This document shows positions 25,301 through 35,940 of a stretch of DNA of 35,940 nucleotides, piece after piece. The position numbers and the translations under genes were made by a program. The notes below the pieces were generated by a model, which was not told the origin of the DNA, made no database searches, and saw nothing but the letters and a program-made list of their open reading frames with translations. This DNA comes from Pelargonium cotyledonis (taxonomy: Eukaryota > Streptophyta > Magnoliopsida > Geraniales > Geraniaceae): assembly GCA_036897625.1 (NCBI GenBank), contig JAYMTA010000181.1, positions 1 through 35,940 on the forward strand, given 5' to 3'. Each line of letters starts with the position of its first letter. Position 1 is the first letter of the stretch.

Positions 25301-25680
25301 AGCTGGTTTGTTCGTTCATTTTTTCTCCATTTCTCATGGCTCATGCATGACCTATCTATTTGACAACAATAGTGAATCTCATTCTTTGAATTTGGGCTGG
25401 CCGAAATTCGCATTGGGCTCTCTCTAGTTGCGAAATTTTAAGGCCCAAATATATTATTTTTATTGGCCCAAGTAAGAGGATAAGTCCACTACAGAGAAGT
25501 AGACAATTTGGTTACTAATTCAGACCAAAATCTAATAATTAGACAAATAAAATAAAACATTTTCCAAATACTCCAGTTTATATTGTCCCTGAAGGAGTGA
25601 GTGACACCTAAATTTCGCATGCAAATGAACAGTGATCACAATAACACAGAGAATTAGAGCTTCACAAAATCTGAAAAAAA
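22310..25680. other. long AT-rich intergenic region
   Basis: No convincing gene over 3.3 kb. Minus-strand frames at 22851-23138 and 24196-24453 have no recognisable domain. The region holds a 62-bp direct repeat (24628-24719), scattered T-runs and, toward 25380-25480, GGGCTGG, GGGCTC and GGCCCA words that probably belong to the MBD gene promoter. Confidence 0.5.
24628..24760. repeat. 62-bp-period direct repeat
   Basis: GGCCGTACAGTGAGTCAACA with TTAAGCACCT occurs at 24628-24657 and again, unchanged, at 24690-24719. Each copy is followed by a similar TTTTTATG-TAATATAAAATTT block. This is a noncoding duplication. Confidence 0.85.
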
Positions 25681-25704
25681 CTTCATTTGGATTTCATAAC
25701 AGAA

Positions 25705-28700
25705 ATGAAGGGCACATCATCGGCGATAATTCCACTGAATGTTGTGAGGCCCGGCGATGAAGATCGACCGCTTCTCAATGTCGTTGGCACCGAATTGGTG
25801 GTTGCGTCAGCCACCAGACCCTTCGCTTCCTCCTCGCACTTCACATTGCCCGATGATTGGACCGTCGAGAAACGTCCCCGCCGGTCTAGCCTCGAAGGCA
25901 AAGTTGACACAGTATTTTCCTTTTCCTCTCAATTTTCTCTTTCGAATCCTCAGTTTTCTCGGATTTTCAAGCTTAGATTTGTGTGGGTTATGGATCTAAA
26001 AAGTACTTACTATGCATGCATGTACTGTTGATGAGATATAACCTTTAAATCAGCTGATTTTTGTGTTTTTTTTTTATTTGGGGTCCGATTTTCGAATTTT
26101 AGTGTGTTTTTGGAATGTGAAATTTGAACAAAAATCAGCAACAGAAGTTTTGTTGATTGTTGCCTGTGAAAGTTTTACCTCAGAATCCAAAACCCATATC
26201 TTATTTTCAGTGAACTGTGAAGAATTTATGAGATACAATTTTTTGCTCCCTGAAGTCCTGCTCGAGCTTGATCACTTACAAAATTGTTGGATAGCTGAAA
26301 AATGCAATATGTTCTCTGAAATTCTGTGTTTGATAATGGTCAATCTTGTATTAGGTGGTTTGGCAACAATGGTTATTTATAACTCTCTTAGTCTTGGGAG
26401 CTATCATAGTAGCTGTACTAGTAGCTATTGTTAATTATTGTATGCAATGCTATGGTAAACAGTAAGAAAATGCAAGCAGATTAGGCTTTTGATGGATGAA
26501 CCATTTATAGTTCGGTTCATGGAATGTTCCATTCTAAGTGAAAGTGAGAATAAGGGATATGACATACCAAGCCTGCTGTCATGCACTGGTAATTTGTAAG
26601 TAATTAATAAGAAGGGATTTCACATAACTTTCTAGTTCATATCTTGTTTGCAATTGTCTCATTTGTTCTTATAATCAGAGTCGAACATTTCAGAACTTTT
26701 GTGTTGTCTTGTACAGTATTACTATGAGCCTGGAACAGGACGGCAGTTTCGTTCCCTGAGAGGTATTGAAAAACACTTAATAGAAACAAATGAAGGTGTA
26801 TCTACATCCAGGACAGGAAATTCAGGCTATAATGGGGATGTAAGTTCTAGAACTAACTCATTTGCTGGTTAGTGGAACAACAAGAGCTCAATTAACTTTA
26901 TGTTTTTTTTTTTGGGGGGGGGGTGGTTATCAAGTCATATAAGTAGTAAACGTTGTGTGAAGCAGATTATTCTTTCTTCTTTCTGTCTCAGAAGGGAAAA
27001 AAGTTGCATGTTAAAAAAATTATGAAGTTTGATCTTTTTACAAATATGCTCCAACACTAGAAACTTCTACTACTGTAAAATCTAGAACTCATAAATACTT
27101 ACATTGATGCATATACAACTCAAAAGCAGAATATTCAAAAGAGCTGAAAACTAAAAAGTGTACACTTCTATGGGTCTCACGATATTGATTGTAAGAAGTT
27201 TTTATAGATTTATTTGTGGCGCTCAAAGAGAATGTTTCACTTTAATCTGACTATGAAGCTAGGTCTTCATAGTCGTAGTATGGTGTAATGATGACAATTG
27301 GATAGACCCTACGCGACCAAGCTTGTTGCTGCAGTAAGAAGAGTGTGTGTGTGAGTGTGGGTGGGTGGGGGTTGGCCAAACCCTGATTGGACTTTGAAGT
27401 AAACCCTTAGATATGAGTTGGGAATATTTTTATATTATATATATTGCATAAAGTATGCTTGGCAGATCCCTCTCTTAGACTGCTGATACAGTTGCAGAGG
27501 TCAAGGATGGAAGGGCTCCAACGCAAGAGAGAAATGCAAATCGTCTGCCAAACCTCATCCTTCAAACTACCTGATGATTGGATTGTTGAGGAAAAGCCCC
27601 GTAGCAATGTCAAGTATGCTGGCACTGTTGACAGGGTACTTCCTCCTCTTAGTTCATGTAGTTCCTTCTCTCCATAAGTCGACGTCTTTCAAAGATTTAT
27701 ACATTTTTATAGTTATTACACCTGCCTTCTTCATGCTAGGGTAAAAGAAGGGTTATAAACACATTTAAGTGCAAGTATGTATCCAGTGGGGAGTGATATT
27801 TTAGGCTGAGTATTTTTTATTACTTTTCTTTGTGTGTGTGGGTATGAAGTAAAGTTTACTTGGTTCATTTTTCCTTCCAGGGTTTAGTTTGTGGTCAATC
27901 TGTTTTTGCAAATTGGAGATAATCATATTGAAACAAGATATTTCTTGTCACACTAAAGAGAATTTTGTACGCTTAAAGTGCTAAGTGTAAAGTTGGGCGC
28001 CTGCCCACTTCTTCGTCTGATGGATAAAATTAAATGTGATGGATAAAATTAAATGTCAATATTGGTTTAATCTATAGTTGTGCAAGGGGAAAGAAGGAAT
28101 TACGAAAAACGTATATATGATCTCAGTAATAGAAGCTCTTAACCTTTTGTCTTTGTTCCTTTTGAGTCCTATGAGATGTTTCACAGATTGACAATGGGAG
28201 TGCGCGTAGGACTATAAACTACTGACATCAGAACCCCATAACTTAAGTATAATTTTTATTTTATTTTATTTATTTATTTTTTTAAGTATTAGCTCTTTTC
28301 GATTATCATTATACAGCGACAAAATTACATCAATATCCATCTCTGCTGTATCCTTATATAGGGCAGGATGTGAGCAGTGATGACTCTCTGTCACATTTAT
28401 GCCCTTGGATCCACCAGATTAGAAAGATTCCATATATACTCATACTTTGATAGCTATCATTTGTTCTTTTTGAGGTTAGATGAGAATTTTTAATGGTCAA
28501 TTTCCTGAAAGAGACATGTGTAAGATCTTGTCTCATTATGTATTCCAGTCTTTGGTCTTCTACTCTGATGTATAATTTTTTTTGGGTAGTGAAAGTCGAG
28601 TTTTATTGCTGCTCGTATTTAGAAGTGGTTTTACCAAACTCCATTCAGTAAGTCATGCACTTTGTGAAACTCGTTCACGTTTTGCACTTTGCAGTATTAC

Positions 28701-29354
28701 GTTGAGCCAGGGACTGGACAGCGATTTCGTTCCCTAAGGGCCGTTGAGAGATACCTAACACAACTAGAGATATATACAACGACTCCCATGGCATTGACAA
28801 GCAATCAGGTTACAGTGAGTTTGATAATTACTAACTAATTTACCGTAAATCGCTATAGTAAATCTTTAGTTTCTCATCTATGATCTTGGCTATACCTGCT
28901 ACCTTTCCAGCCTACAGACAGTTCGTCATATAAGGAAGACACTTCTGATGATGACTGTTCACTAAGAGTCCTCAAGAACCTAATAAAAGCTAAAAAGAAG
29001 GCTATGGCACGGCAGGCATCAAAACATGCCACTCCCTGTCTTTCTACGGTAAAATCTCAAATTATATAATCTTTTAGTTTGATGAAACAAGATGGTTACT
29101 CTCCTATCATCTCTCACCCTGTATCTGTTTGTGTTTCTTATTAGCCTTCAAAAGCTACAAGCTCTCAGAAGAAAAATATATCAGAGAAGGATGACACGCC
29201 AGTGTCGGATTCTACCAGCCCACCAGCAAAAATTAATTGGGTTCTAACTGGTATGGGAGGAAATTTGTGGAGCCCGTTCATGGATGACTCTATAGTCCCA
29301 GAGTCAGTAAGGCAGAAATGGTTGGAGACCTTTATACTAGCTGTCCATGATTGA
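25705..29354 (+). CDS. MBD7: methyl-CpG-binding-domain protein, MBD7 type
   Basis: Six coding exons: 25705-25911, 26717-26839, 27498-27635, 28695-28814, 28911-29048 and 29145-29354. All introns are phase 0 GT-AG, giving 311 aa, close to the roughly 300 aa of MBD7. MBD-1 spans about residues 48-91 (LPDDWTVEKRPR to YYYEPGTGRQFRSLR) and MBD-2 about 134-178 (LPDDWIVEEKPR to YYVEPGTGQRFRSLR). Residues 197-242 hold an acidic patch then a Lys-rich basic patch. The tail (about 272-311, INWVLTGMGGNLWSPFMDD) matches the C-terminal StkyC-type segment of MBD7. In Arabidopsis MBD7 binds dense CG methylation and recruits the IDM anti-silencing complex. Exon 3 could start 6 nt earlier (27492). The frame is open upstream of 25705, but 25705 is the first ATG. 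Arabidopsis MBD7 has three MBDs; only two are seen here. Confidence 0.9.
26903..26923 (+). repeat. T11-G10 homopolymer junction in MBD intron 2
   Basis: Eleven T followed directly by ten G. Such a junction is prone to slippage and assembly error. It lies about 65 bp inside the intron after exon 2. Confidence 0.9.
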
Positions 29355-29379
29355 GATTTCAACCATCCAGTCTATTAAG

Positions 29380-29582
29380 GTACTAGTTCATTTAGCTAAT
29401 CAGCAGCACACTTGCTAGTTTTCATTTTTTTTCTTAATATAATTCATATGGATGATACTTGGAATGAATATAAACATTTTTTGTACATACTAGGATGTCA
29501 AGAAATTTCATATGAAAATCTTGGAAATATATTTGATCATTTTTATCGGTTGAATAATCCTTCCTAGTCATTGGTTTCGCAG
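29380..29582 (+). other. probable 3'-UTR intron of the MBD gene
   Basis: AAG|GTACTA at 29379/29380, 25 nt after the stop codon, and a TTTCGCAG acceptor ending at 29582 bound a T-rich AT-rich segment. The untranslated exon after it runs toward about 29900. The short stop-to-junction distance would avoid nonsense-mediated decay. Confidence 0.5.
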
Positions 29583-30257
29583 ACAACGTTGAGGAGGAGC
29601 TGCATAATGAGCGTATTTTCAGGGAAGTTTATCTTTCAGGTTGCTCAGCTCTGGATGGGAACATGTAGCATATGTAAAGTTTTGGTGAAAAACTCAAGTC
29701 ATGTCGAGTCCTAACTACTTCATGAACTGCTTGTTTCTTTTCTGATGGGTTCGGACAACTTTTAAGAACAAACTGAGAATAGAAATTGCTGTTCTGTAGA
29801 TTTGTATTTTAAATGTATTCCCATATTTCTGCAGCATCTCAGTTTTGGTACTGCTCTATATTGGGTGTTGTTTTGAGTTCAGTACCAGTCAAATTCCAGC
29901 TTTTATCAGCTTCCTACCAATCATTTTAGATTATATATGTCTACAGCAAATAAATGTGTTTACGAAATTGAGAGATTGTGAAGGTCACTTCCAAGAATTA
30001 TGAAATCAAAAATACAGAATTACATTGTTCTGAATCTATCTAATTATAAAGCTAAATCTTGTAATCATGCTAAGCATTTCATGTTTGGCTTAATACAAAA
30101 TCTGAATCTCCCGGACCTGCTCGTCTCTTCCAACTTTTATCAGCGATCCACCATCTCTGCGAGATTCATTCACAACTTAGAAGCTTCTGATTTCCAGTAA
30201 CCATAAACCCGATTCTCATGTTTGCTTCCAAAATCAGCTGGTGAAAATGAAAAATAA

Positions 30258-33200
30258 TCAAGACGATGACAATCTTCCAGACAAGTAGAGAGACAGCTTC
30301 TCTCTGAGGTATGCACCATCACCATGAACAGCTCCACAAATCTGCTGGTGGTAACCTGAATCATGATGGTGAGACAAAGGCATATCATCCTGTGCCTCAT
30401 CTTCCATATCGATAACAATGTTATGAAGCATGCAGCAAACGAGAATTATCCTTGGCAATCTATGTTTGTCGGGTCTCCACATCACTCCTTGGATGATCCT
30501 CCACATCTCCTTCAGCCTCGCCAGTGCCCTCTGTGCCACCACCCTAGTTGCAAAATGCCGCTTATTGAATTCAGCTTTTGATTCTGAAAGTTCGTTCCCT
30601 TCGAATGGAGTGACGAGATAGGGAAGCAAAGGATATCCCGAATCGCCTATTATGTACTCCCTTATTTGTGATCCTTCTGGAAGGTCTATGCTTTTTCCAT
30701 TCAATCTCTGTCCGTTGTCAGAGAGTTCGTGGAAATTTGAACTCTGAAACACCAACCAATCGTCCATTTTCCCAGGCCATCCAGTGACTATGTCTCGGAA
30801 CCTCATCTCAGGATCCACGATTGCCTGCAAAAGCATGCTATAATTCTTCTCCTGATCAAGCCACACTTTACTTCGAGCGTCCGCGGAAGGCAAGCACATT
30901 GTTATGTGTGTGGTGTCAATTGCACCGCAACAATTAGGGAGGCCGCGTATTTTCTCAAACTTGGATTTTATTTTTGTCAGTTCCGTTTCAGTGCTAGGCC
31001 ACTCTAGGTGCTGAAGCCCCCTTTCTTCCATTGCCTCCACAAAACGCCAGGTCACTTGGGAGACAGTTGAGTGGTTCAGCCCGAACGAATCGCCAATTGT
31101 CACTAGTGAATCACCAGAGCTCAGCCTTCTTAAAGCCACAGCTACTTGATCATGGAGAGACAAAGGTCTTCCATTTGTAAAAACATAATTACCATGCTTT
31201 GCCATCATATCTTCCTCCACAAGTGAGCATATATAGTTGAAGGTTTTTCTTGACATCTTGAAAATGGATTCAAATTTATCCAGGCCTTTAGATGGTGCTA
31301 GAAGACCTGCAAATCACAAGGGACAGAGAAATTTAGAACTGTCATATCTGGAAGATTTTCATATTAAGAAAAAGCACTCATATCCACTATCAATATGCAA
31401 TAATCACACGCACATCATGTTTCACAAACTCTACAACACATTGTTACAAATAAGGCATGCCATGAATAATCATAGTAGCAGCTAACATAAAAGGAACATG
31501 GATATGCTTGAAAAGGGACTGTCATCAACTCATACAAGGATGATGACATCATTATACTTCCAACTTCATGGTAGAAGCATAGCGTTGATTGCCATCCGTG
31601 CAAACTATCGATAAGCAGGAGTACAAACTATAACGACAGGATCCAATTATAATAGAAAATAAACCAACAGCATATAATTATAAACTCCATAAGAACCTAT
31701 GCAATCATTGCAAATCTACTTTCTTCTCTAACTATTGTTTGAGTTGTTTCCTGAAGCCTTATAGTTTTGGATCGACTAGACCATTGGACCTAAGTTCTTT
31801 ATATCCCTGCTCACTCTTTTGAGCCTCTGAAACTAGACATCCAATGTCTATGTATTACCAAGTTCATTGAAATATATAATCCTTACTAGTCATCTATTCC
31901 TACCCCTTCTTCCTGGCTAGCTGTGAAACTGAACTATTTCATAGTTCATCAGAAGCCTAAGAGTATCAATAAACAAGCATAGTTATGACACAAGTGTTGA
32001 GAAGTAATCAAAGGAATACACGTACAAGAAATGTATGTGATATTCAACATTTAAAGATCAATTGAGACTTCAATAAGATGCAGGTCAGTAACTCAATTAC
32101 AAATTTGGGCATCCCTGAAAGGGTGTATAACAAATACTATGTTATGTAGCAGTTTCAGTTAACATTTATAAGTGCCATAGCAGTGATCTAATCATTAAAA
32201 CTCACTTAGATTATTGTACATCAAATGGCTAGCAATGAACATATGGACTTCTGAAAACTTTAGCTAAAGCTGCACTTACAGTGTAACAGGGAATGGAACA
32301 AACATGAGCTTGTGGGTTAACAGCACAGAAATTGAGAAGATGTGAACTGATTTATAGTTGAACGTATTAATGGTGATGGCATGTTACTTTTTCCCATTCA
32401 AGCATTTATAATAGGCAGGCAAGAGGACATAAACCTGAAAGTTGTATGATGACCTTGGCATATGAGAGAATTTGATTTTAACAAGTGAGCTATATGTAAG
32501 CAACCAAACTTCTATTCATACATTCCATGATTCCAATACATCTAATTTTGTAGTTCATCTCCTCAATTTTCAGACATTATTTTCACTAATAATTCTTGTG
32601 TTATGCAGAATATATAGAATATTAACATAAACAAATCTTCTAATTCTTTGCCTATAAATGATTACCCAGTCATGCATAAACAAACAGAAAGTTGCAAAGT
32701 TCCTTCAGATAATTAACCTTATATTTCACACAAATAAACTGACAACTAATTTCCAAGTAACCATCAAACAGATGAACAAATCTAAGCACCAAACAGTGTA
32801 GAACAGTCCTTCTCGCAACTTTAGTGCAGAAGTAAAGAGGGGAAAAAAATATTCAGATAGCTATGGCAACCATAGATGCACCATCAAAATTTCTCCATGT
32901 TGGAACTTACATATCTTAGTAAGTTGTGGACCTCGAAAAAAGGAGAACTACTTCAGTCTCAGTATTCTTCACAAATGTTCAGTGAATAACACAAGTCATT
33001 CAATCAAAAGGGTGTGGATAAAAATTGGAGGAGAATTTCTGGTCTACCTGAATGATGTATCTGACTTTATATGAATTTCACTATAAGATAATGTCCTAAT
33101 GGGTCTCAATCAGGCCTCATATTGGCTTCGGCCATGACTTCTATCAACCGGTTCAAATGCTATTTCTTGACCGACATTGGGAAGGGAAAAAAATGAACCT

Positions 33201-34188
33201 TGCATAAATGAATTTTTTTTACCCTAATCTTTCGATGCACAAAGAACCTCCTTGACAACTATGATTCTCATTTATAATGTGACTGTTCATACAAACAGTT
33301 CAAATCACAGACACATCTTTGCCACAATCTCTAGCTTACAACAGTACTTAAGTTTTCAACTTGAAGTGTCGTCTACAATACTATCCAATTACATTCTAGA
33401 ACTTCAATGACATTGTTTAATTTTATCCTTTCAATAAAAACATAAACCTATATAATTCACCCATACACAACTATAAGATATCCAGGCGCACAATAACGTG
33501 AGCAAGATCTTTAATTCCACATCCTACCGGCAGTAGTGCAAAGGGAATAAACCCAACAAGGCAATTGCATTTTTCCTCAAAAGTCGAATCTGAGTTGCTC
33601 TATTGTGAACAAGTTACACAAATTCAATTCTCCCCACTCTGGCTCTTTCAAAATGAATTAGTCCATCGAAAGTATCACCAGAAAAATGCATCTAAGATCA
33701 TTTCAAGGTAAATAATATAGCGGATATAAACAACAGTCTTGAATCACCGAGATATCTCGAATACTCCTTACAATCCTATCAATACTATTACGGAATATAA
33801 AACATAACCTCACATCCAACCTTAACCTAGATTAGGGATCCACTCACGAGTACCTAACTGCATTCACAACATATAGAGATATCATAAACAAAATTGAAAC
33901 AATGAAGCAGAGTTCAATCAAAACTAGCAACACAAGTATAAACATCCATGAATGATCAACAAGAGCAGCATCAGCAATCTTAGCAAGTACAACAAAACCA
34001 TAACAAGCTTGAGCACATACAATAAAGCAATAACAACCCAAATGAAAGAAAATCAAACCATTAATCTTTCTGGAGAAGTCGTCCCACCAATCACCAGAAC
34101 CCTCTTTCTCCGGAGACCCAGAAGCAGAAGCAGAAGCATTCCCATCGGGCCTCACCTTCCTCTTCTTGAACCCTCTAACAGGACCCAT
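30258..34188 (-). CDS. ALP1: ALP1, domesticated PIF/Harbinger transposase-derived protein
   Basis: Two coding exons, 34188-34059 and 31306-30258, join in phase (G|GT) to 392 aa, close to Arabidopsis ALP1. Exon 1 gives MGPVRGFKKRKVRPDG, a basic likely nuclear signal, then a Ser/Ala-rich linker and DWWDDFSRKING. Exon 2 has a helix-turn-helix-like part (about 90-130, with STVSQVTWRFVE) and the DDE_Tnp_4 nuclease fold: GAIDTTH (Asp174), EYIIGDSGYPLLP (Asp265), and RVVAQRALARLK where the third acidic residue of the transposase triad is Gln302. LPRIILVCCMLHNIVIDMED is a family hallmark. ALP1 lost nuclease activity and in Arabidopsis is a PRC2 accessory protein opposing Polycomb silencing. No terminal inverted repeats flank it, as expected of a host gene. 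The intron is 2752 bp. HDP1-like is an alternative name. Confidence 0.93.
31307..34058 (-). other. 2.75-kb ALP1 intron without genes
   Basis: GT (GTTTGATT) to AG (TTTGCAG) on the minus strand. AT-rich throughout. I see no coding frame, transposon ends or RNA gene inside. The frame at 33844-34245 is exon 1 read through into this intron. Confidence 0.7.
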
Positions 34189-34560
34189 CAGCTCACAATA
34201 CGACCCAATTGAAACAAAACCCAGAAACCCACCAACTCCAAACAACCAGAATCAGAAATCCAAATAAAAAATTCAAAAGAATCAACTTTTACCCATTAGT
34301 GGCAACAGAATCATATCTACCATGAAGCCAAGGAGATCGTCGGGAAACGATGAAACGACAAGTGGGTCGTGACATGCACAGAGCAACGAGTCTGTCGTGA
34401 ATAGAAATGTCGAGAAACGGTAGTGTTGCAGCGAAGCTTATTGGTGGTGCTTACGAGCATGCAAGCAAAACGAGAGATAGAGCTCTGCGACGAACATAAA
34501 AAGGAGCTACAGCAGCATCAGTAACTGAAGAGAAATTCGAAGGAGACACGTCGTTTTGCT
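34189..34560 (-). promoter_or_regulatory. ALP1 5' UTR and proximal promoter
   Basis: GC-richer than the DNA around it, with GCAGCATC-type and ACGACG words, and no clear TATA box. The transcription start cannot be fixed by eye. A possible leader intron donor ATG|GGTAAA on the minus strand near 34293 is weak. Confidence 0.35.
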
Positions 34561-34740
34561 GCTTCTATGAGACAATGTGTGTGTCAAAGGAGTTTAGATG
34601 CATAAGATTTGAGCAAGACGGGCTCGAAACTCGAAAGCTTCGGAGACTTGCTATTATGTTTCAATCTTTAATTTTTGGTTTTAATGGCACTAATTTAATT
34701 AGTCGGCTTAATCAGAACCGTCCATTTTGTCGATCTCAAT

Positions 34741-34860
34741 TTGCTTACTTGAGTCTCTTAAATTTGGTTTGGGCCCAGAAAAGAAAAAGAAAAAAATGTG
34801 TGCCAAATCTATTAATATATGACAATGGTTGGTAATTTGTTAGGAAAAACTAATTTGCAT
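34741..34860. repeat. direct repeat, copy 1
   Basis: Starts TTGCTTACTT, continues TCTCTTAAATTT, an A/G-rich run, TGTGCCAAATCTAT, and ends TAGGAAAAACTAATTTGCAT. Copy 2 lies at 35179-35296 in the same orientation. Confidence 0.8.
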
Positions 34861-35178
34861 AGCCACTAGGAATCGGTTTTAGTATACAAATGAAGACTAG
34901 AGCAATAAACAAACGAAGGATCTTCAAAATTTTATAAAATCAGTCGTACGACTAATCACAAACAATAAAATAACTCAAAAGATAGTAGAAAATAAATTTG
35001 TACGTGCATAAATTGACACACGACCATTGTTATGTCCATTTGGATTGTATTAGTCAAATTGCGCCTAATATCAACTTAATTCGACTTAAATTATCACATT
35101 AAATATCATACTTGACTTATGATCAGTTTGCTGTCTATCATAATTTGCTTACCTTTTTTTTTCTTTGAAAAACATTAC

Positions 35179-35296
35179 TTGCTTACTTACATCTCTTAAA
35201 TTTTGACTTAGGTCCAAAAGAGAAAAAAAAAATGCGTGCCAAATCTATCAATATTTAGAAATGGTATGTGACTTATTAGGAAAAACTAATTTGCAT
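35179..35296. repeat. direct repeat, copy 2
   Basis: Matches copy 1 at both ends (TTGCTTACTT and TAGGAAAAACTAATTTGCAT) and through GCCAAATCTATYAATAT, with moderate divergence in between. The copies start 438 bp apart. Confidence 0.8.
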
Positions 35297-35499
35297 TGCT
35301 AATAAGATGAAGAGCATAATTTCTTAAAAAATAAAAAAATAAATAAAGAGCATAATAAGAAGAATAGTATGCATTATTCAGTGTTGTCATTTTCAAACAT
35401 ATCATGGTTTATGAAATCATCATGAGGTGTGAATATATGATGTAATGAATAGATTCATCTACCTATCAGTTATGAGACATATTGTGAATTGGCTCTTAT

Positions 35500-35760
35500 A
35501 CCCACAAATACATTATAGTTTAATTTTATAACACAGAATAAGTGCCTGCTTGTTTTCTCTACTTGAAAACTTTGAAAATTTTTAAAGAGTTTAAAAAAGG
35601 TGTAAAAACTTGAAGGAGGTGCTCCAAAAAGCCAGTTATGTTTGATAAATATCTGACTGTAAGAAGCTGTAAGGAGGGAGGATTGTAATAGTTTGTTTGT
35701 TAAACATCTGACTGTAAGGAGGTATAAATTGTGCAAATTACCAAAATGGACATGGAGGTT
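35500..35760. repeat. probable MITE-type fragment
   Basis: Contains AGTGCCTGCTTGTTTTC, GGAGGTGCTCCAAAAAGCC, two near copies of AAAYATCTGACTGTAAG (35645 and 35703) and AATTACCAAAATGGACATG, wording often found in noncoding hAT-like plant repeats. The minus-strand frame at 35470-35778 is probably a by-product. Ends and target duplication could not be fixed. Confidence 0.35.
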
Positions 35761-35940
35761 ATGTAGAATGGTAATCAAATTTTAATTGCAAACTTGAAAT
35801 ATAAGAAAAAAAAATATAAAGAATTTGCAAGATTATAATTATAAATTCAGATGAGATACGGTTAACCATGTTTGAATAAACGGTTAACCATAAGTTGGTT
35901 ATATAATAATAATAATAAGATTTAAAATAATAGGCGAATA
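35761..35940. other. AT-rich window end
   Basis: AT-rich DNA with two ACGGTTAACCAT words (about 35859 and 35880), each containing the palindrome GGTTAACC, and a short AAT triplet run near 35906. Nothing else is recognisable. Confidence 0.5.

Noticed and set aside
25687..25704. Upstream start of the MBD protein
   Set aside because: The frame is open but the first codon is TTG; the first ATG is at 25705.
33844..34058. Membrane-protein-like ORF next to ALP1
   Set aside because: This is ALP1 exon 1 read through into its intron; the hydrophobic part comes from AT-rich intron sequence.

Overview
The window is nuclear DNA from a flowering plant, most likely a eudicot. The evidence is AT-rich intergenic sequence, many GT-AG introns, a Ty1/copia retrotransposon, Stowaway-like MITEs, and proteins from plant-specific families (RABE1 GTPase, ZAT zinc finger with EAR motif, MBD7-type methyl-CpG-binding protein, ALP1). 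I cannot name the species. It carries no bacterial operons, CRISPR arrays or tRNA genes that I could recognise.

Layout. 1-2445: the 5' half of a minus-strand Ty1/copia element (LTR with its own TATA box, primer-binding site, broken gag, protease and start of integrase) that runs off the left edge. 2446-5152: AT-rich DNA, the right part probably 3' UTR/intron of the next gene. 5156-5674 (-): conserved plant protein of unknown function, with a splice donor immediately after its stop codon. 5857-6185: repeat remnants. 6541-8591 (+): RPS15A (uS8), four exons with a 5'-UTR intron and a telo-box promoter. 8592-12440: mostly intergenic, with a tiny GC-rich ORF and an orphan TATA region. 12846-16629 (+): RABE1-type small GTPase, eight coding exons; intron 1 is loaded with a SINE-like piece, a MITE and a 76-bp tandem repeat. 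17121-18675 (-): gene for a Tify-domain-binding-domain (TDBD) protein that looks broken at both ends. 21316-21849 (-): single-exon ZAT-type C2H2 repressor with a stress-type promoter. 22310-25680: long AT-rich spacer. 25705-29354 (+): MBD7-type protein with two MBDs, six coding exons. 30258-34188 (-): ALP1, a domesticated PIF/Harbinger transposase, in two exons split by a 2.75-kb intron. 34260-35940: upstream AT-rich DNA with duplicated repeats.

Functional themes. Most genes are unrelated housekeeping or signalling genes (ribosome, vesicle traffic, stress repression). The pair at 25.7-34.2 kb is the exception: a methyl-DNA reader and a Harbinger-derived protein lie tail to tail, and in Arabidopsis members of these two families work in chromatin complexes (MBD7 with the Harbinger-derived HDP1/HDP2 in the IDM anti-silencing complex; ALP1 with PRC2). 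The most notable anomalies are the frame breaks and GA splice donor in the TDBD gene, the exon-pair duplication in the MBD gene, the catalytic-residue loss in ALP1, and the layered repeats in RABE1 intron 1. I did not find a wholly undescribed system; exon boundaries were read by eye from splice consensus and family alignment from memory.
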